Shown here: positions 1 to 10,027 of the stretch, one piece after another
Layout of the letters: each line of letters starts with the position of its first letter
Position numbering within the stretch: the stretch's first letter is position 1
Assembly (NCBI RefSeq): GCF_016808335.1
Contig: NC_053150.1
Location: forward strand, 47,705,607 to 47,769,606
DNA from: Panicum virgatum
Taxonomy: Eukaryota > Streptophyta > Magnoliopsida > Poales > Poaceae
Direction: 5' to 3'
Length of the DNA stretch: 64,000 bases
The notes under the pieces: generated by a model
Database searches by the model: none
The model's input: the letters and a program-made list of their open reading frames with translations, nothing else
Told to the model about the DNA's origin: nothing
Position numbers and translations under genes: made by a program

Positions 1-83
1 CCTCTCTCCTCTCCGGCGGCCTGCGTGGCGTCGGAGGTGGGGATGGGTTGGAGAATCGCCGCGCGGATGTATATAGAGTAGGT

Positions 84-793
84 AGGTGTTTACCTAGGTC
101 TAGGATTTACTCGCCATCGTCGATGGCGGAGCTAGGGTTCGCCGGTGGGATGTCCCTCCGCGGCGGCTTTGTCTGGGCGGCGTCGGCGAGGCGGAGGAGT
201 CGACGCGGCTGAAGAATAACTTGTGCTCGCCTCTCCTTCGTCCCAGTGGCGTCCTTCTCCAGCGCCTTGGGTGAGGTTGGGGCTTTGTTCACTAGAGTTC
301 CCGGTGCCGGCGGTTCATCATCTTCCAGGTGATGCCGCCGCTGCCTTTCTTTTGCTTGGATGTGGAGCTGTCTGTTTGGGTTTTGGTTGTTGGCTGGCCG
401 GATCTGGCTCTTTGCTTCCTCGACGGCGGTGGTTGTCGGTCGCGAGCTCATATCTGGGAGTCGAAGGTGTTAGGGCGCTGCCCCGGTCGATGTGTGATCG
501 CCGACGGCTTCATCCTGTTCTTTGGGGCAGGTGTCTATTTCGACTCCTTTTCAAGTCAGCGGGCGACGAGACTTCTCCGGCTCAATGTGGTGCTCATCAT
601 CTTCTTCGGCGGTGGCGACCGGCGACGAGGACGACGAGTGTCGGTGGTTCTCTAAGGATCCAGGAACTCAGATGTAATTTTGCTTTTTCTTAGGGTCCTT
701 TGCGAAGTTCGGTTGGCACATACGTGTCTGTATATATCTACTGTATTGTACGTTTTCCTTGCATTAAATATAGATACGTATTATAAAAAAAAA
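84..793 (+). mobile_element. Poly(A)-tailed, GC-rich retroelement-like block
   Basis: The block begins GC-rich, turns T-rich towards its 3' side and ends in a run of nine A residues at about 785-793. No reverse transcriptase is encoded and the overlapping open frames look like chance frames in GC-rich DNA. The layout (GC-rich body, a TGTAATTT stretch, then an A-run) resembles two other blocks in this window (16200-16617 on plus, 23339-24286 on minus), which suggests a non-autonomous family moved by LINE machinery. No clear target-site duplication was found. The left edge is uncertain. Confidence 0.35.
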
Positions 794-1056
794 CCTACCC
801 TACGCCGTACCTGTCCAGCGCGGAGGTTCAATGAATCCGCCCACCACGCCGCTGCAACTTGGCGCCACGGGGGGCACGCGACGCGACGCCGAGGCCCCCG
901 CCCCGCCCGCCCCGCCCCGCCCCGCCCCTTGGGCACGCCAAGGGCGTCATCCTCCTTCCTCCCCGATCCATCCGCCCCGGCCCCGGCCACCCGGCCCCGC
1001 ACCGCCACACGCAAGCCGGCCTCACTTTCTCTCTCTACTCTCTAGCTCACTGACTA
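794..1056. other. GC-rich spacer without a gene
   Basis: This stretch is strongly C/G-rich with CCCCGCC-type simple repeats. It holds only short overlapping frames with low-complexity Pro/Arg/Ala translations. I see no domain and no splice pattern. Confidence 0.5.
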
Positions 1057-1272
1057 GTAAGCTAGTCAGAGAACGAGCGCTACTGAAGCGCGAATTGTAG
1101 ATTTGAGTCTGCCTGGATTTGATCAAGGATGCCGACAGAGCTCATTTCCCGAGCATGCTGGACATAATTGTGGTTGATTACTGTAGCTGGCGCTCTCGCA
1201 GAAGATTCAACTGATGTGCCTTGAAGGGGGCTGTTGGGTCCCGTGGAGGTGGTCCTCTGGGCGACCTTCGCC
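1057..1272 (-). pseudogene. Duplicated 3' fragment of the AHL gene
   Basis: Read against 9917-10190 this segment is collinear and similar, with several deletions. Shared blocks include GTCAGAGAACGAGC, GAGCTCATTTCC, GCATGCTGGACAT and GGGGGCTGTTGGGTC. The source segment is the 3' end of the intact AHL gene (last coding codons plus the start of the 3' UTR), so this is a truncated, non-functional copy on the far side of the RabGGTase gene. It has no AT-hook, no PPC domain and no open frame. The direction of copying is inferred from the source gene being complete. Confidence 0.75.
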
Positions 1273-2003
1273 TGTTCGGTACTCGTACTTCGGTATCGCA
1301 GTAGGACTAGCTAACAGTCTTAACACAGCTATCTCAATCTAGGATGTCTATTCAGTGCGATTAGATGCCGTATCATTGCACATATCCGCAGGAAAAATAA
1401 TATTTCAGAATAAAATAAATGTTCCAAAATAAAATAAAGGACAGTTTACTTATCTTGTTTAGAACAGTCTATTTATCTTGTTTCGAAATATTTTTATTTT
1501 ATTTTATAATTTATTATGTCTAACGAATATGTACGATGGCTAGTTGCACCAATGATGAATATACACCCCCTCTCAATCTACTTCCATATTCTTGCAACTA
1601 AATAGAAATAAGGAACAACCTCAATCCTCTAATCAAACAACAAATGAGACCAACCCAGCCCAAAAAATTGGGACGGGTTCAACCTATCCCATCTAGTCTT
1701 CGAACCAAACCCATTCTATCTGAAATCAACCTCACGAGAAACAAGGAACAATTAGTATTTCTAAGTAATAAAATCTTCTATATTGCACAACAATAATACA
1801 TCTGCTCTCGCCGACCTTCGCCTTCACGTCGCCACCGCACCAATCCGCATTCTGGGAGGATAAGTAGGTTGATGAGAAAGCTGATCCACGTGAGAGCAGA
1901 TTTAATAACGGGCGGTAAGCGGGCAGTGTCCAATGTGGAGCACACAGAAACGTGAGAGCAGATTTAATAACGGGCCGGCGCAGATGTGCTCGCGTGGTTG
2001 TTT
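1273..2003. repeat. AT-rich spacer with a 61-bp-spaced direct repeat
   Basis: There is no gene here. Near 1395-1520 the sequence is made of AATAAAATAAA-like runs. A 24-bp direct repeat with core GAGAGCAGATTTAATAACGG occurs at about 1889-1912 and again at 1950-1973, giving a 61-bp tandem duplication next to the LINE tail that follows. Confidence 0.6.
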
Positions 2004-2808
2004 TTTTTTTGAACAAATAGCGAGAGTGTGCTTATTTCATTGATATAGAGGAAGAGAGTTCAGAAGGAAAGGCTATATGGACAATAGGGAAAATCTCACT
2101 ATACGACTGCCACTACGGGCCTCGTGCCGCTATCCAAGCGGAAACCTCCTCTTTAATCTTGCCTAGAACCGAGTAGAAACTGGACTCTCTCCCGTTGAAG
2201 ATTCTTGCGTTACGCTCGTTCTAGAGGACCCACATGATGAGTAGCGCAAGGCTACGAATTGCCTTCCTTGGAGTTCTCGGTAAAGTCGTGATATTGGACC
2301 ACCACTCAAGTGCTGTAATTGCAATTTTCCAATTTGACGGTTTTAGGAGTGGCTCTTGGATCCAAAGCGCAATGCTCTTCCAAATTCTCCTTGTGAAGCG
2401 ACAGTCAGCAAGTAAGTGTAAGGCAGTCTCCATTGTCTGCCTGCAGAGAGCGCAAGAGGCGTTGTGCGGCCATCCTCGTCTGGCCAGTCTGTCAGAGGAC
2501 CGGACCCTATTGTGAAGTATAAGCCATGCGAAAAATTTGTATTTTGGTGGCGCCCACGTCCTCCACATGTTTGCAAGAGTGGGCGCTGGAGTTGACCCAA
2601 CGAATTGTGCTTTGTAAGCCGATTCTGATGAGTATTCACCGGAAGGAGAGAGTTTCCAAGTAATTTCATTGTGCCGTACCGCACCCTGTACTTGTCCCCA
2701 TAGCTGTACAAACTCGACAAGGTGTGCCTGCGGTGTTAATTGTATCTGCGTGGTTGTTATTCGCTGAAGAAGTTGTGGTGCATTAAATTTTGGCGGAACC
2801 AATAACAA
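2004..2808 (-). mobile_element. 5'-truncated LINE, zf-RVT end, minus strand
   Basis: On the minus strand the 195-codon frame 2808-2221 carries a reverse-transcriptase zinc-binding domain (zf-RVT): an ITWKLSPSGEYSSESAY block, a WAPPKYKFFAWL block, and CALCRQTMETALHLLADC with the Cys/His ligands. Downstream the homology continues (NERNARIF, then EVSAWIAARGP) but a TAG replaces the Trp codon near 2221. The element ends at a poly(T) run at about 2004-2013 on the plus strand, which is its poly(A) tail. It is a dead 5'-truncated LINE copy: endonuclease and polymerase domains are absent. Confidence 0.85.
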
Positions 2809-3273
2809 ATGTGCTTCACCTCACCACGGGTCGCTGCCGCCTGTCGGCGAAATCAGTAAACATCCCTTGCACTGCCAGCCTGTCACTGCCACGGCGGAGG
2901 TCACAAGTGAGCTTTGAGAACACCTGATTTGCAAAAATACCCTGATTTGGATTGTGATTAATAATCACGATCCAAATCAGGAGTTTTGTGAAAAATACTC
3001 GGATCGATATTTTCAAATACCCTTTTAATTTGGATCACGATTGATCTAAATCAGGGGATTTTGTGAAAATATTTGGATTGATATTTTCAGATATCTCGCT
3101 AATTTGGATCGCAATCTGAATATTTGCAGCAAAGAAAGAACCTAGTATTTTTCATATAACCCCTGGACGGATATGAACTTTTGCTGCCGTCGTTCAGGGT
3201 TCAGTTCACTTCCGTCCAGAGTTCGAGCAGGGGAAGACGAGGAGCACGACTGCACGAGGCAAGCGAGGCGGCC
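2809..3273 (+). promoter_or_regulatory. Upstream region of RabGGTase beta, with palindrome
   Basis: This 465-bp spacer is the presumed promoter and 5' UTR of the gene starting at 3274. It contains a 41-bp palindrome at 2941-2981 (20-bp arms beginning CCTGATTTGGAT, one mismatch). Diverged AT-rich units that repeat TTTGTGAAAATA, GATATTTTCA and TTTGGAT follow at about 2983-3125. I see no canonical TATA box that I would defend. Confidence 0.4.
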
Positions 3274-6200
3274 ATGGCGGAGCTCGCCGCCGACCAGCAC
3301 GTTCGCTACATCGTCACCGTGGAGAAGGTAACGCACCCGTCCATCTCGCCCTCTCGCCCCCGTCTCCTGGATTTCTCCGGCGCTTCCAACGCCCGCCCTT
3401 CTCGCGCAGAAAAAGGACTCGTTCGAGTCGCTGGTGATGGAGCACATCCGGCTCAACGGCGCCTACTGGGGCCTGACCACACTCGACCTCCTCCACAAGC
3501 TCCACGCCGTCGGCGCCGCCGAGGTCGTTGACTGGATCATGTCCTGCTACCACCCGGAATCTGGTACTCCACCTCTGCCAATCCTCTTTCGACCCCCCCC
3601 CCCCCCCCCCCCCCCTCCGGTGAATGGATTGTGTAGAGTAGAGGTAGCTAATTGATTTGTGCGGGTGCTATTCTTTGGATGCGTGTGGCGGTGCAGGTGG
3701 ATTTGGAGGGAATGTCGGGCACGACCCGCATGTCCTCTACACGCTAAGCGCCGTGCAGGTCCTCTGCCTCTTCGATCGGCTCGATGTCCTTGACATAGAC
3801 AAGGTTGCTGATTGTATCCTTTTTCCATATCTTGAATTGGTTGACACTGTTGGAGTATCTTTGTAAATTTGAGGTTTCCAATGCCTTAATGAGAAAAGCG
3901 AATCCTGCAACCCTAGTTTATTAATCTCACTGAACTTGAAGTCCAGTTTCTTTTCCTTAACTACATTATGTCAGATGTTGCTGGACTGCAAAATGAGGAT
4001 GGATCATTTTCTGGTGATGTCTGGGGTGAAGTCGACACTAGGTAAAAACCCTTTCAAATGATTGTTTTGAGTTCCCACTTCCGTTTTTTTAGTAAATGAC
4101 ATGCGAAGTACAACGACTTGTATGGGGTGCAACTAGGTCATACTTCTTATAAAGTGCTCAAATAGATCACAGATTATGTTTAAGTGGTGCATTTGAGGTC
4201 AAAGTGGACTGCATGGCTGCATCGCCTTGACGTGGCATCCATGTCACCTCCAGCGTGAATGGTTCTTTGCAAATAGGCCCCTTATCTCCAGCCTGTTTGT
4301 TTGTTTTTTTTTTTTTGCAAGATGCACGGTTGTTTTCTTTTTTATTTCCATGGTCGCCTGCAAGCTTACAGCCTTTCTATATTAAGGTGAGATATATGAA
4401 GTGAGAAAAGCAGGCACATCATTCGTAGCATCAGGTTCCACAAACCATAACTGAAATGAAAAATAGTAAGTGTGTTTATGTCCACCGAAGAAAAACAGAA
4501 ACCGTTGAAATGTTCATTTTTTCTTAAACGACATCCTCACTGCATAAATAAGACCACTACTTGACATTTTTCTTTTTTGACGCTGCCTTCTTCTTTCTCA
4601 TTGTTGCCCTTCCCTCCCTTGTTGCTGTCGTCCGAAGAGGTTGCAGACCATCTCTCCTAAGCGTAGCGATGAAAGCACATTCTGGCAATTTTGGAGATGT
4701 GGTGGTCCATCTAGATCTTATTGGCTATTGGCAGCCTGACAAAAAGAAATATCACTAAAAGACTATTTATATAGGTACCATGGAAAAGTTCACACATAGC
4801 AAGGATAGCTTATTTTCACACCTCACTCATGAATGTCTGCATGACAGAGGTGCTTTGTTGGCTACAGTTAGAAGGTTGAATATTCTAAAATTTAGAGGAC
4901 AAACAGTTGAAGGTAGATCATTACACAAAAATTACTTGTACACAACAACAATTCTACTCCACTTGAGTGATCATGGAACTGCCTTGTTAGCTAGTACATT
5001 GTAAGTTTGAAGGAAGTTTCCTACAATTTTTCTTAACAATTGAAAGTGAGCTCAATAATAACTTGTATTGGATATTGGATAATGATGTTGTACTCCACCT
5101 GAGTAATGTCTGGTTCTTCTCCTCCATGTGGAGATTCCCTGGACCTCTTTACTGGTAGTTTCTTACCATTTAGGTCAGCCTTTCTCTTCTTACAGCCTCC
5201 ACAATATGTGCAATGGATTTGCACTCCATGCTTTGAGATCTTAGTACTGCCCTCTAGTTCTTGTGGCTGCTTCCTCCTAGATTTTTTGGGTCTTCCACCT
5301 TTTTCATACAGTGGAGGTTTAAATTCAGCTCCATTCATCTTCTCCCAGTGAACCTTATCCCTCAGTGGCATAATGCTGCTGAACCCATAAGCTTGCTTGA
5401 AGGCCTGAATAGTGTAGCATAACGAAATCAGCTTGATCCTTTCATGCCTTAGGCATGAGATAGCATTTTTTTTTTCTCGAACACGCAGGAGAGCTGCATA
5501 TCATTGTATTAATAGAAGAAGAGAAGTCCTATGGAAACACAGGAATGCTTGTGTCTTCGATGGGATGTCTCCAAATCTGCAGCGGGCTCTCCAGGCCTTC
5601 AAGGAAGAATCAATGTTATGGGGGTTCTCTGGGGCTAGGGGCCTTGCAACCTTTGACCCGGGAAGGTTGGTAGAACAAGTGTAGGCTGTTAAGTGTGATG
5701 TGGTCAGGTCCTAGTGTCATCCTTTTATGTAACAGTTCAGCCTTCTCTCTGGTCCAAGGAGAGGTGCTGGACCCTGTAATTTGGACCAACCCTTTTTTTC
5801 CTCTTAATACAAAAATACGCAGCTCTCCTGTGTGTTCGAGAAAAAAATACATAGACCTGAACACACCCCACACGCACACCCTAGAAAACTTAGGAACTAA
5901 TCACCTGTCACACCAGGTACAGCAACCAACATAGGAATTCCTGTGAGTTGCCATCTCCTGCAGTCACAAATTTGAGCCTAATGCGAACAATGCACCTTTG
6001 TCTCTATCTGTAACTTGGAAAACCCCCATTCCAGCAGGTAAGGCATAGCAAGTATTTGCCCAAACTAAAGTTTTTCTCAAGCCTTTTCTTTATCTTGGGA
6101 CATATGTCACCAGGCCATTTTTCACTCTCTATCTATGTTCTGAATCAGGGAACTCATCTCCAATAGCTGGTACAAGACCTTTTATAAACATAAGAAAATT

Positions 6201-8992
6201 AATTAGTGAGCATCACAAGGCAATTTAGAAAAAAGTATGACAATAACTACCTTTTGTCTGTCTGTCATCACAGTCCATGTGGACGTGTTCTGATTTGAAG
6301 GTCTTGTTTGAGAGTATTGAGGAACCATTTCCAGCTACTTTTGCTCTCTACCTCAACTACTGCCATCGCTATAGGAAATATGCAGTCATTGGGTCTGTGC
6401 CAACAGCAGTCAATATATGCCCTCCAAACTTTGTTTTGATGTGGCAACCATCAAAACATATCAGTGGTCTTCATCCTCTTAAACATCCTCTCTTGCAGCA
6501 TCTTACGAAACGTACAATGTATGGAAACGACTGTATTGCAGGTTCAAGAAGAATAAGCTACCTGGATTAGACCTCAACTGCTGCCCACAGTCCCATAGCT
6601 GTCTATGTTGTCCTATTTCATCCCCGAATGGCTTTCATCACAATTCTTCTGGCTCTACCTAACTTGTGCCTTGATGGAGTAATGTTAAGTTTTCTTTTAA
6701 CTTTCCTACTAATATTTTCAAGCGTCATCTTATCATCAGCTATGAATTCCTCAATGTACCTTTTGGCAAGATGTTTGGCAGTCACAGCCTTTAGTTCCCA
6801 TTCCCTATTGCATGTGTGCTTGTTCACATACTTCTTTAACATGAAACATTTAGCTCTACTGTCCTCAGACACAGTCAGCTGCCAGGGGCATCCTTCAGCA
6901 CAACAAGCTTCAATCCTTGTCTTGTTGTTTCTTCGAGTATTAATGGCAACCCTATTCTTGTTGCTATATTGTTTTATTGCATTACATACTTCCTGGACTG
7001 ACCCCAATATCATGGCAACACTAAAGTGGGGAGATTCCATGTCTACAGGCTGAAAATTCTTAAATTTAAGCTTAATATTATTATCTTCATCTTCTGAAGA
7101 TTCAGGTAGATCAAGCCCTTCATCTCCAAAGGAAGCGTCGTCTAAGCTTATGTCTTCCAACACCACACTCTTTCCTTTGCTGGCAGCAATATCATCTTGC
7201 ACATTAGTATCTACAAATTTCTTAAACAAATCATCATCCCCTTGGTCATTCTCATAGTCACTATCCACGAATTTGGTGTCATCTTCTGTGTCTTCATCAC
7301 TATCACCAATAGGAAGTGCAGTAGTGTCAAGATGTTGTGTCAACATGGACACTATTCTCAACAGCCTTCTTCTCAACAACCAGTGACTTTTTAGGGCTCA
7401 CCACAACAGGCAAATGTACCATGGAGGAAACTGCAAGTTCATCCCAGTTAATGTCATCCACGAATCGTTCGTGTATGACATTAACTGGGATGAACTTGCA
7501 GTTTCCTCCATGGTGGGCCATGGCCCTAGTGGTCTCTTCACAATCCAACTTGGCCCTTATACATTTTTAGCTCAAAATTGTATAGGATTAGAGTCTGGCC
7601 CTTTTAGAGCCGGGCCCTTGAATTATCTAAGTCAAATTTGAAGGCCCTTTACCACCCACCATACAAGTTGTTGCACTGGGCATGTCATTTACTCTTTGTG
7701 TTTCCAACATGACAATCCATAGCTAGTAATTCAAACTTATGTTTTTTCTATTTCTGTAGGTTCTCGTATATTGCCCTATGTACCTTATCACTACTGCATC
7801 GTTTGCATAAAATTAATATGCAAAAAGCAGTAGATTTTGTTGTTAGCTGTAAGAATTTGGATGGTGGATTTGGAGCTATGCCAGGAGGGGAGTCACATGC
7901 TGGGCAAAGTATGTCTTACTTTGACTTAACTGGAAACTCTACTTTGTGGTATTTCTGATTCTGAGCACACCTGTAATTTATCATAAGTGGGCAAAGTATG
8001 TGTTTCTGGAGGATGCTTTATCAAAGAATAAGAATGGGAGAACTGGCTATGGAGTTCAGTAGACTATCTTCAAATGAATATTACTATTGTAGCATTAAAA
8101 CTTCCTCTATTGTTGGTGGCATTTTAATTGACCTGTTGTATCATGACCCTAATGTTAGCTGTCATTGCCTGAAAAATATCTTTTTCCAGATGTTATTATT
8201 TTTTATTTCTAAACTCATGTATTTTCTATAAGCTATCGCTTTTATATTACCTGAACCCATACATTTACATGCAGTATTTTGTTGTGTTGGCGCTCTTGCA
8301 ATCACTGGGTCTCTACACCACATTGATAGAGATCTCCTTGGATGGTGGCTTTGTGAGCGCCAGTGTAAAGACGGAGGACTTAATGGGCGACCTGAGAAAC
8401 TAGCTGATGTGAGTTTACTTTGTATATCCACGTGGTGCATGTTTTGCATTCATCACTGTACCTTGCCACTATGGATTTAATTTGACTGTTCAAAATTCTC
8501 AAGGTTTGTTACTCCTGGTGGGTGCTATCAAGCTTGATCATGATTGATAGAGTGCATTGGATCGACAAGGAAAAGCTTACAAAATTCATACTAAACTGCC
8601 AGGTAACTGTTTATTATTCCTATCACTGCTATTTGGATAATCATACGTCCCTTGACTCATAAGTATCAGTTCCAACTCTTCTCATTTGTGCTGATTGTCA
8701 GGATAAAGAGACTGGTGGCATTTCAGACAGACCAGATAATGCAGTAGATATCTATCACACATACTTTGGTGTTGCAGGTGCTTATTTTCTTTCCATACTG
8801 TGGTATTTTCAGCATATCTAAGGATCTTGTATATGGCACGCGAATGAATTAGAATTATAAACTCTGTGCTTAACCAGTAAACAACTCTTGCGAACAGGAC
8901 TTTCCTTGATGGAGTACCCTGGAGTGAAGCCTATGGATCCTGCCTATGCGTTGCCATTGGATGTTGTCAATCGGATTTTCTTGAGAAAATAG
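3274..8992 (+). CDS. RGTB: Rab geranylgeranyltransferase type II beta subunit
   Basis: The enzyme's beta subunit adds geranylgeranyl groups to C-terminal cysteines of Rab GTPases in the cytosol, together with an alpha subunit and REP. Exons: 3274-3327, 3410-3563, 3697-3813, 3975-4041, 7760-7908, 8275-8408, 8504-8602, 8702-8777 and 8898-8992. All borders are GT/AG and the joined frame gives 314 aa, normal for the family. Prenyltransferase repeats are visible ([47 protein letters not shown]). The zinc ligands expected from the family are present: Asp and Cys of LADVCYSWW and His of [10 protein letters not shown]. Intron 2 holds a run of about 23 C. Intron 4 (3718 bp) holds a MULE in reverse orientation. 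The first ATG in a GCCATGGCGG context was taken as start. It is convergent with the AHL gene. Confidence 0.95.
3593..3615. repeat. Poly(C) run in RGTB intron 2
   Basis: A run of about 23 consecutive C residues lies 30 bp inside intron 2 of the RabGGTase gene. Such a tract is prone to length change and sequencing error, so its exact length is uncertain. Confidence 0.9.
5467..5847 (+). mobile_element. LINE 3' end with inverted tail copy, nested in the MULE
   Basis: On plus, 5523-5684 encodes the C-terminal part of a LINE ORF2 ([20 protein letters not shown], then [13 protein letters not shown]), followed by a 3' UTR ending TACGCAGCTCTCCTGTGTG-TTCGAG and an A-run at about 5841-5847. The first 55 bp (5467-5522) are an imperfect reverse complement of that same tail, starting with a T-run. 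This is either a 5' inversion made during insertion or two tail fragments inserted head to head. Confidence 0.75.
7419..7513. repeat. 95-bp near-perfect palindrome
   Basis: The left arm 7419-7464 and right arm 7468-7513 are reverse complements over 46 bp with one mismatch, around a 3-nt centre. Both arms read as part of the MULE N-terminal coding frame ([14 protein letters not shown] on one strand of one arm). See the findings. Confidence 0.95.
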
Positions 8993-9900
8993 AACATTAT
9001 ATGTATGAGATTTTCTCCACAGATGATGCTGTCTAATGTGGATGCTCTACAGAATCACTGTAGTTAGGTTTGGAAGGAAAGTAGCTGAGGTGTTGAATCA
9101 AATTTTATATGCAGTCAGTAGTACATGTTGGAATATCACTTCAACTTTTTGAGCGTCGACAACTGTTTAACACAACGGCAAACATTGGTTGTTCTTCACT
9201 GTCTCCAATTGTGCTTAGTTAATGTTATTCTGGCATTTGCCACTCGCTTTGTTGGATATATCATGAAAGTTTTGTTTTGCTAGTTGATCTGATTCTCTCA
9301 TGTGCCTGGCGACATCGTGTTCGATGATACATAAAACAGATCTGCCAAATTGGGTCAACGTGCTATGCATACTTCAAAGAAAAAAAACCAGCTATTTGAT
9401 TTTTTTTCCGGTTTTTACATATGAAAGTAAAGTTATTTTTTAGTAATGTATGAAAGTAAATTGCTGAACCGCCAAGGAAGCCATATTTTTCAACACAAAT
9501 TGCTGAAACTCGATATGTCCAAACATATTTGGGCAAAAATCCTTGGTTTCAAATGTTGTCAAGAGCAAAGATAGATATGTCCAAACATATTTGGGCAAAA
9601 TCCTTGGTTTCAAATGTTGTCAAGAGCAAAGATAGTTAAGCGCAAACACCAAATTCATAGAAGAATCTTCCAGCCCAAATCAATTTGAATTGGAAGAACA
9701 TAGGACTTAATAACATTTGATTGAATATAGGACTAAATAAACATTTGATAACACTGCCAAGGATCACATAGACAAAGCTCAGTACATCATCTCTAGATGA
9801 CAACAGACAGCTACCTAGCACATGAATTCAGGGTGAAAACCTACAATAGAGCTACAAACTTCTTGCTACAGTACTCTCACTACTCAAGCAGTCAAGCTCC
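8993..9900. other. RGTB 3' UTR and convergent spacer
   Basis: The first few hundred bases are probably the 3' UTR of the RabGGTase gene. A 62-bp tandem duplication sits at 9512-9634. Further on, a short repeat with core ATAGGACT(T/A)A lies near 9700-9740. I see no gene. The 3' UTR of the minus-strand AHL gene probably begins near 9900 or lower. Confidence 0.5.
9512..9634. repeat. 62-bp tandem duplication
   Basis: Two adjacent copies start with GATATGTCCAAACATATTTG at 9512 and 9574. They differ by one A in an A-run. The repeat lies in the spacer between two convergent genes. Confidence 0.9.
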
Positions 9901-10027
9901 GAATTGCACTACATATAAGCTTGTCAGAGAACGAGCACTATTGAAGCGCAAATTGCTGCTCCCTCCTGGAAGGCAGTTCACCAATCGTAGACCTGAGCCT
10001 GCCTGAATTTGGTCGAGGATGCAGAGC

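Larger units (their letters stand above)
5033..7548 (-). pseudogene. MuDR-type MULE transposase, degenerate
   Basis: Read on the minus strand, the N-terminal part (7548-6618, two overlapping frames) has a very acidic region ([13 protein letters not shown]) followed by the plant MuDR domain ([17 protein letters not shown], then [10 protein letters not shown], then [11 protein letters not shown]). From about 6560 to 6240 the catalytic-domain pattern continues in broken frames ([20 protein letters not shown], then [17 protein letters not shown]). The C-terminal basic tail with CTYCGGC is at 5371-5033. Frames are interrupted by stops and by the LINE at 5467-5847, so no active transposase can be made. 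Confidence 0.85.
4091..7693 (-). mobile_element. MULE (Mutator-like element) inside RGTB intron 4
   Basis: The ends carry terminal inverted repeats. The left end starts AGTAAATGACATGC at 4091 and the reverse complement of the right end gives the same bases. The match continues with AGT.CAAC.ACTTGTATGG for roughly 40 bp. Inside, on the minus strand, is a decayed MuDR-type transposase. The body is about 3.6 kb and fills nearly the whole intron. The flanks CGTTTTTTT and CTTTGTGTT agree only partly, so a 9-bp target duplication is not proven. A LINE fragment is nested at 5467-5847. Confidence 0.8.

Noticed and set aside
223..693. 156-codon plus frame near the window start
   Set aside because: Overlaps other frames in a poly(A)-tailed retroelement-like block and has no domain.
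1991..2760. GCGTGGTTGTT at both 1991 and 2749 as LINE target duplication
   Set aside because: The second copy lies inside the LINE coding frame, which continues beyond it, so the match is probably chance.
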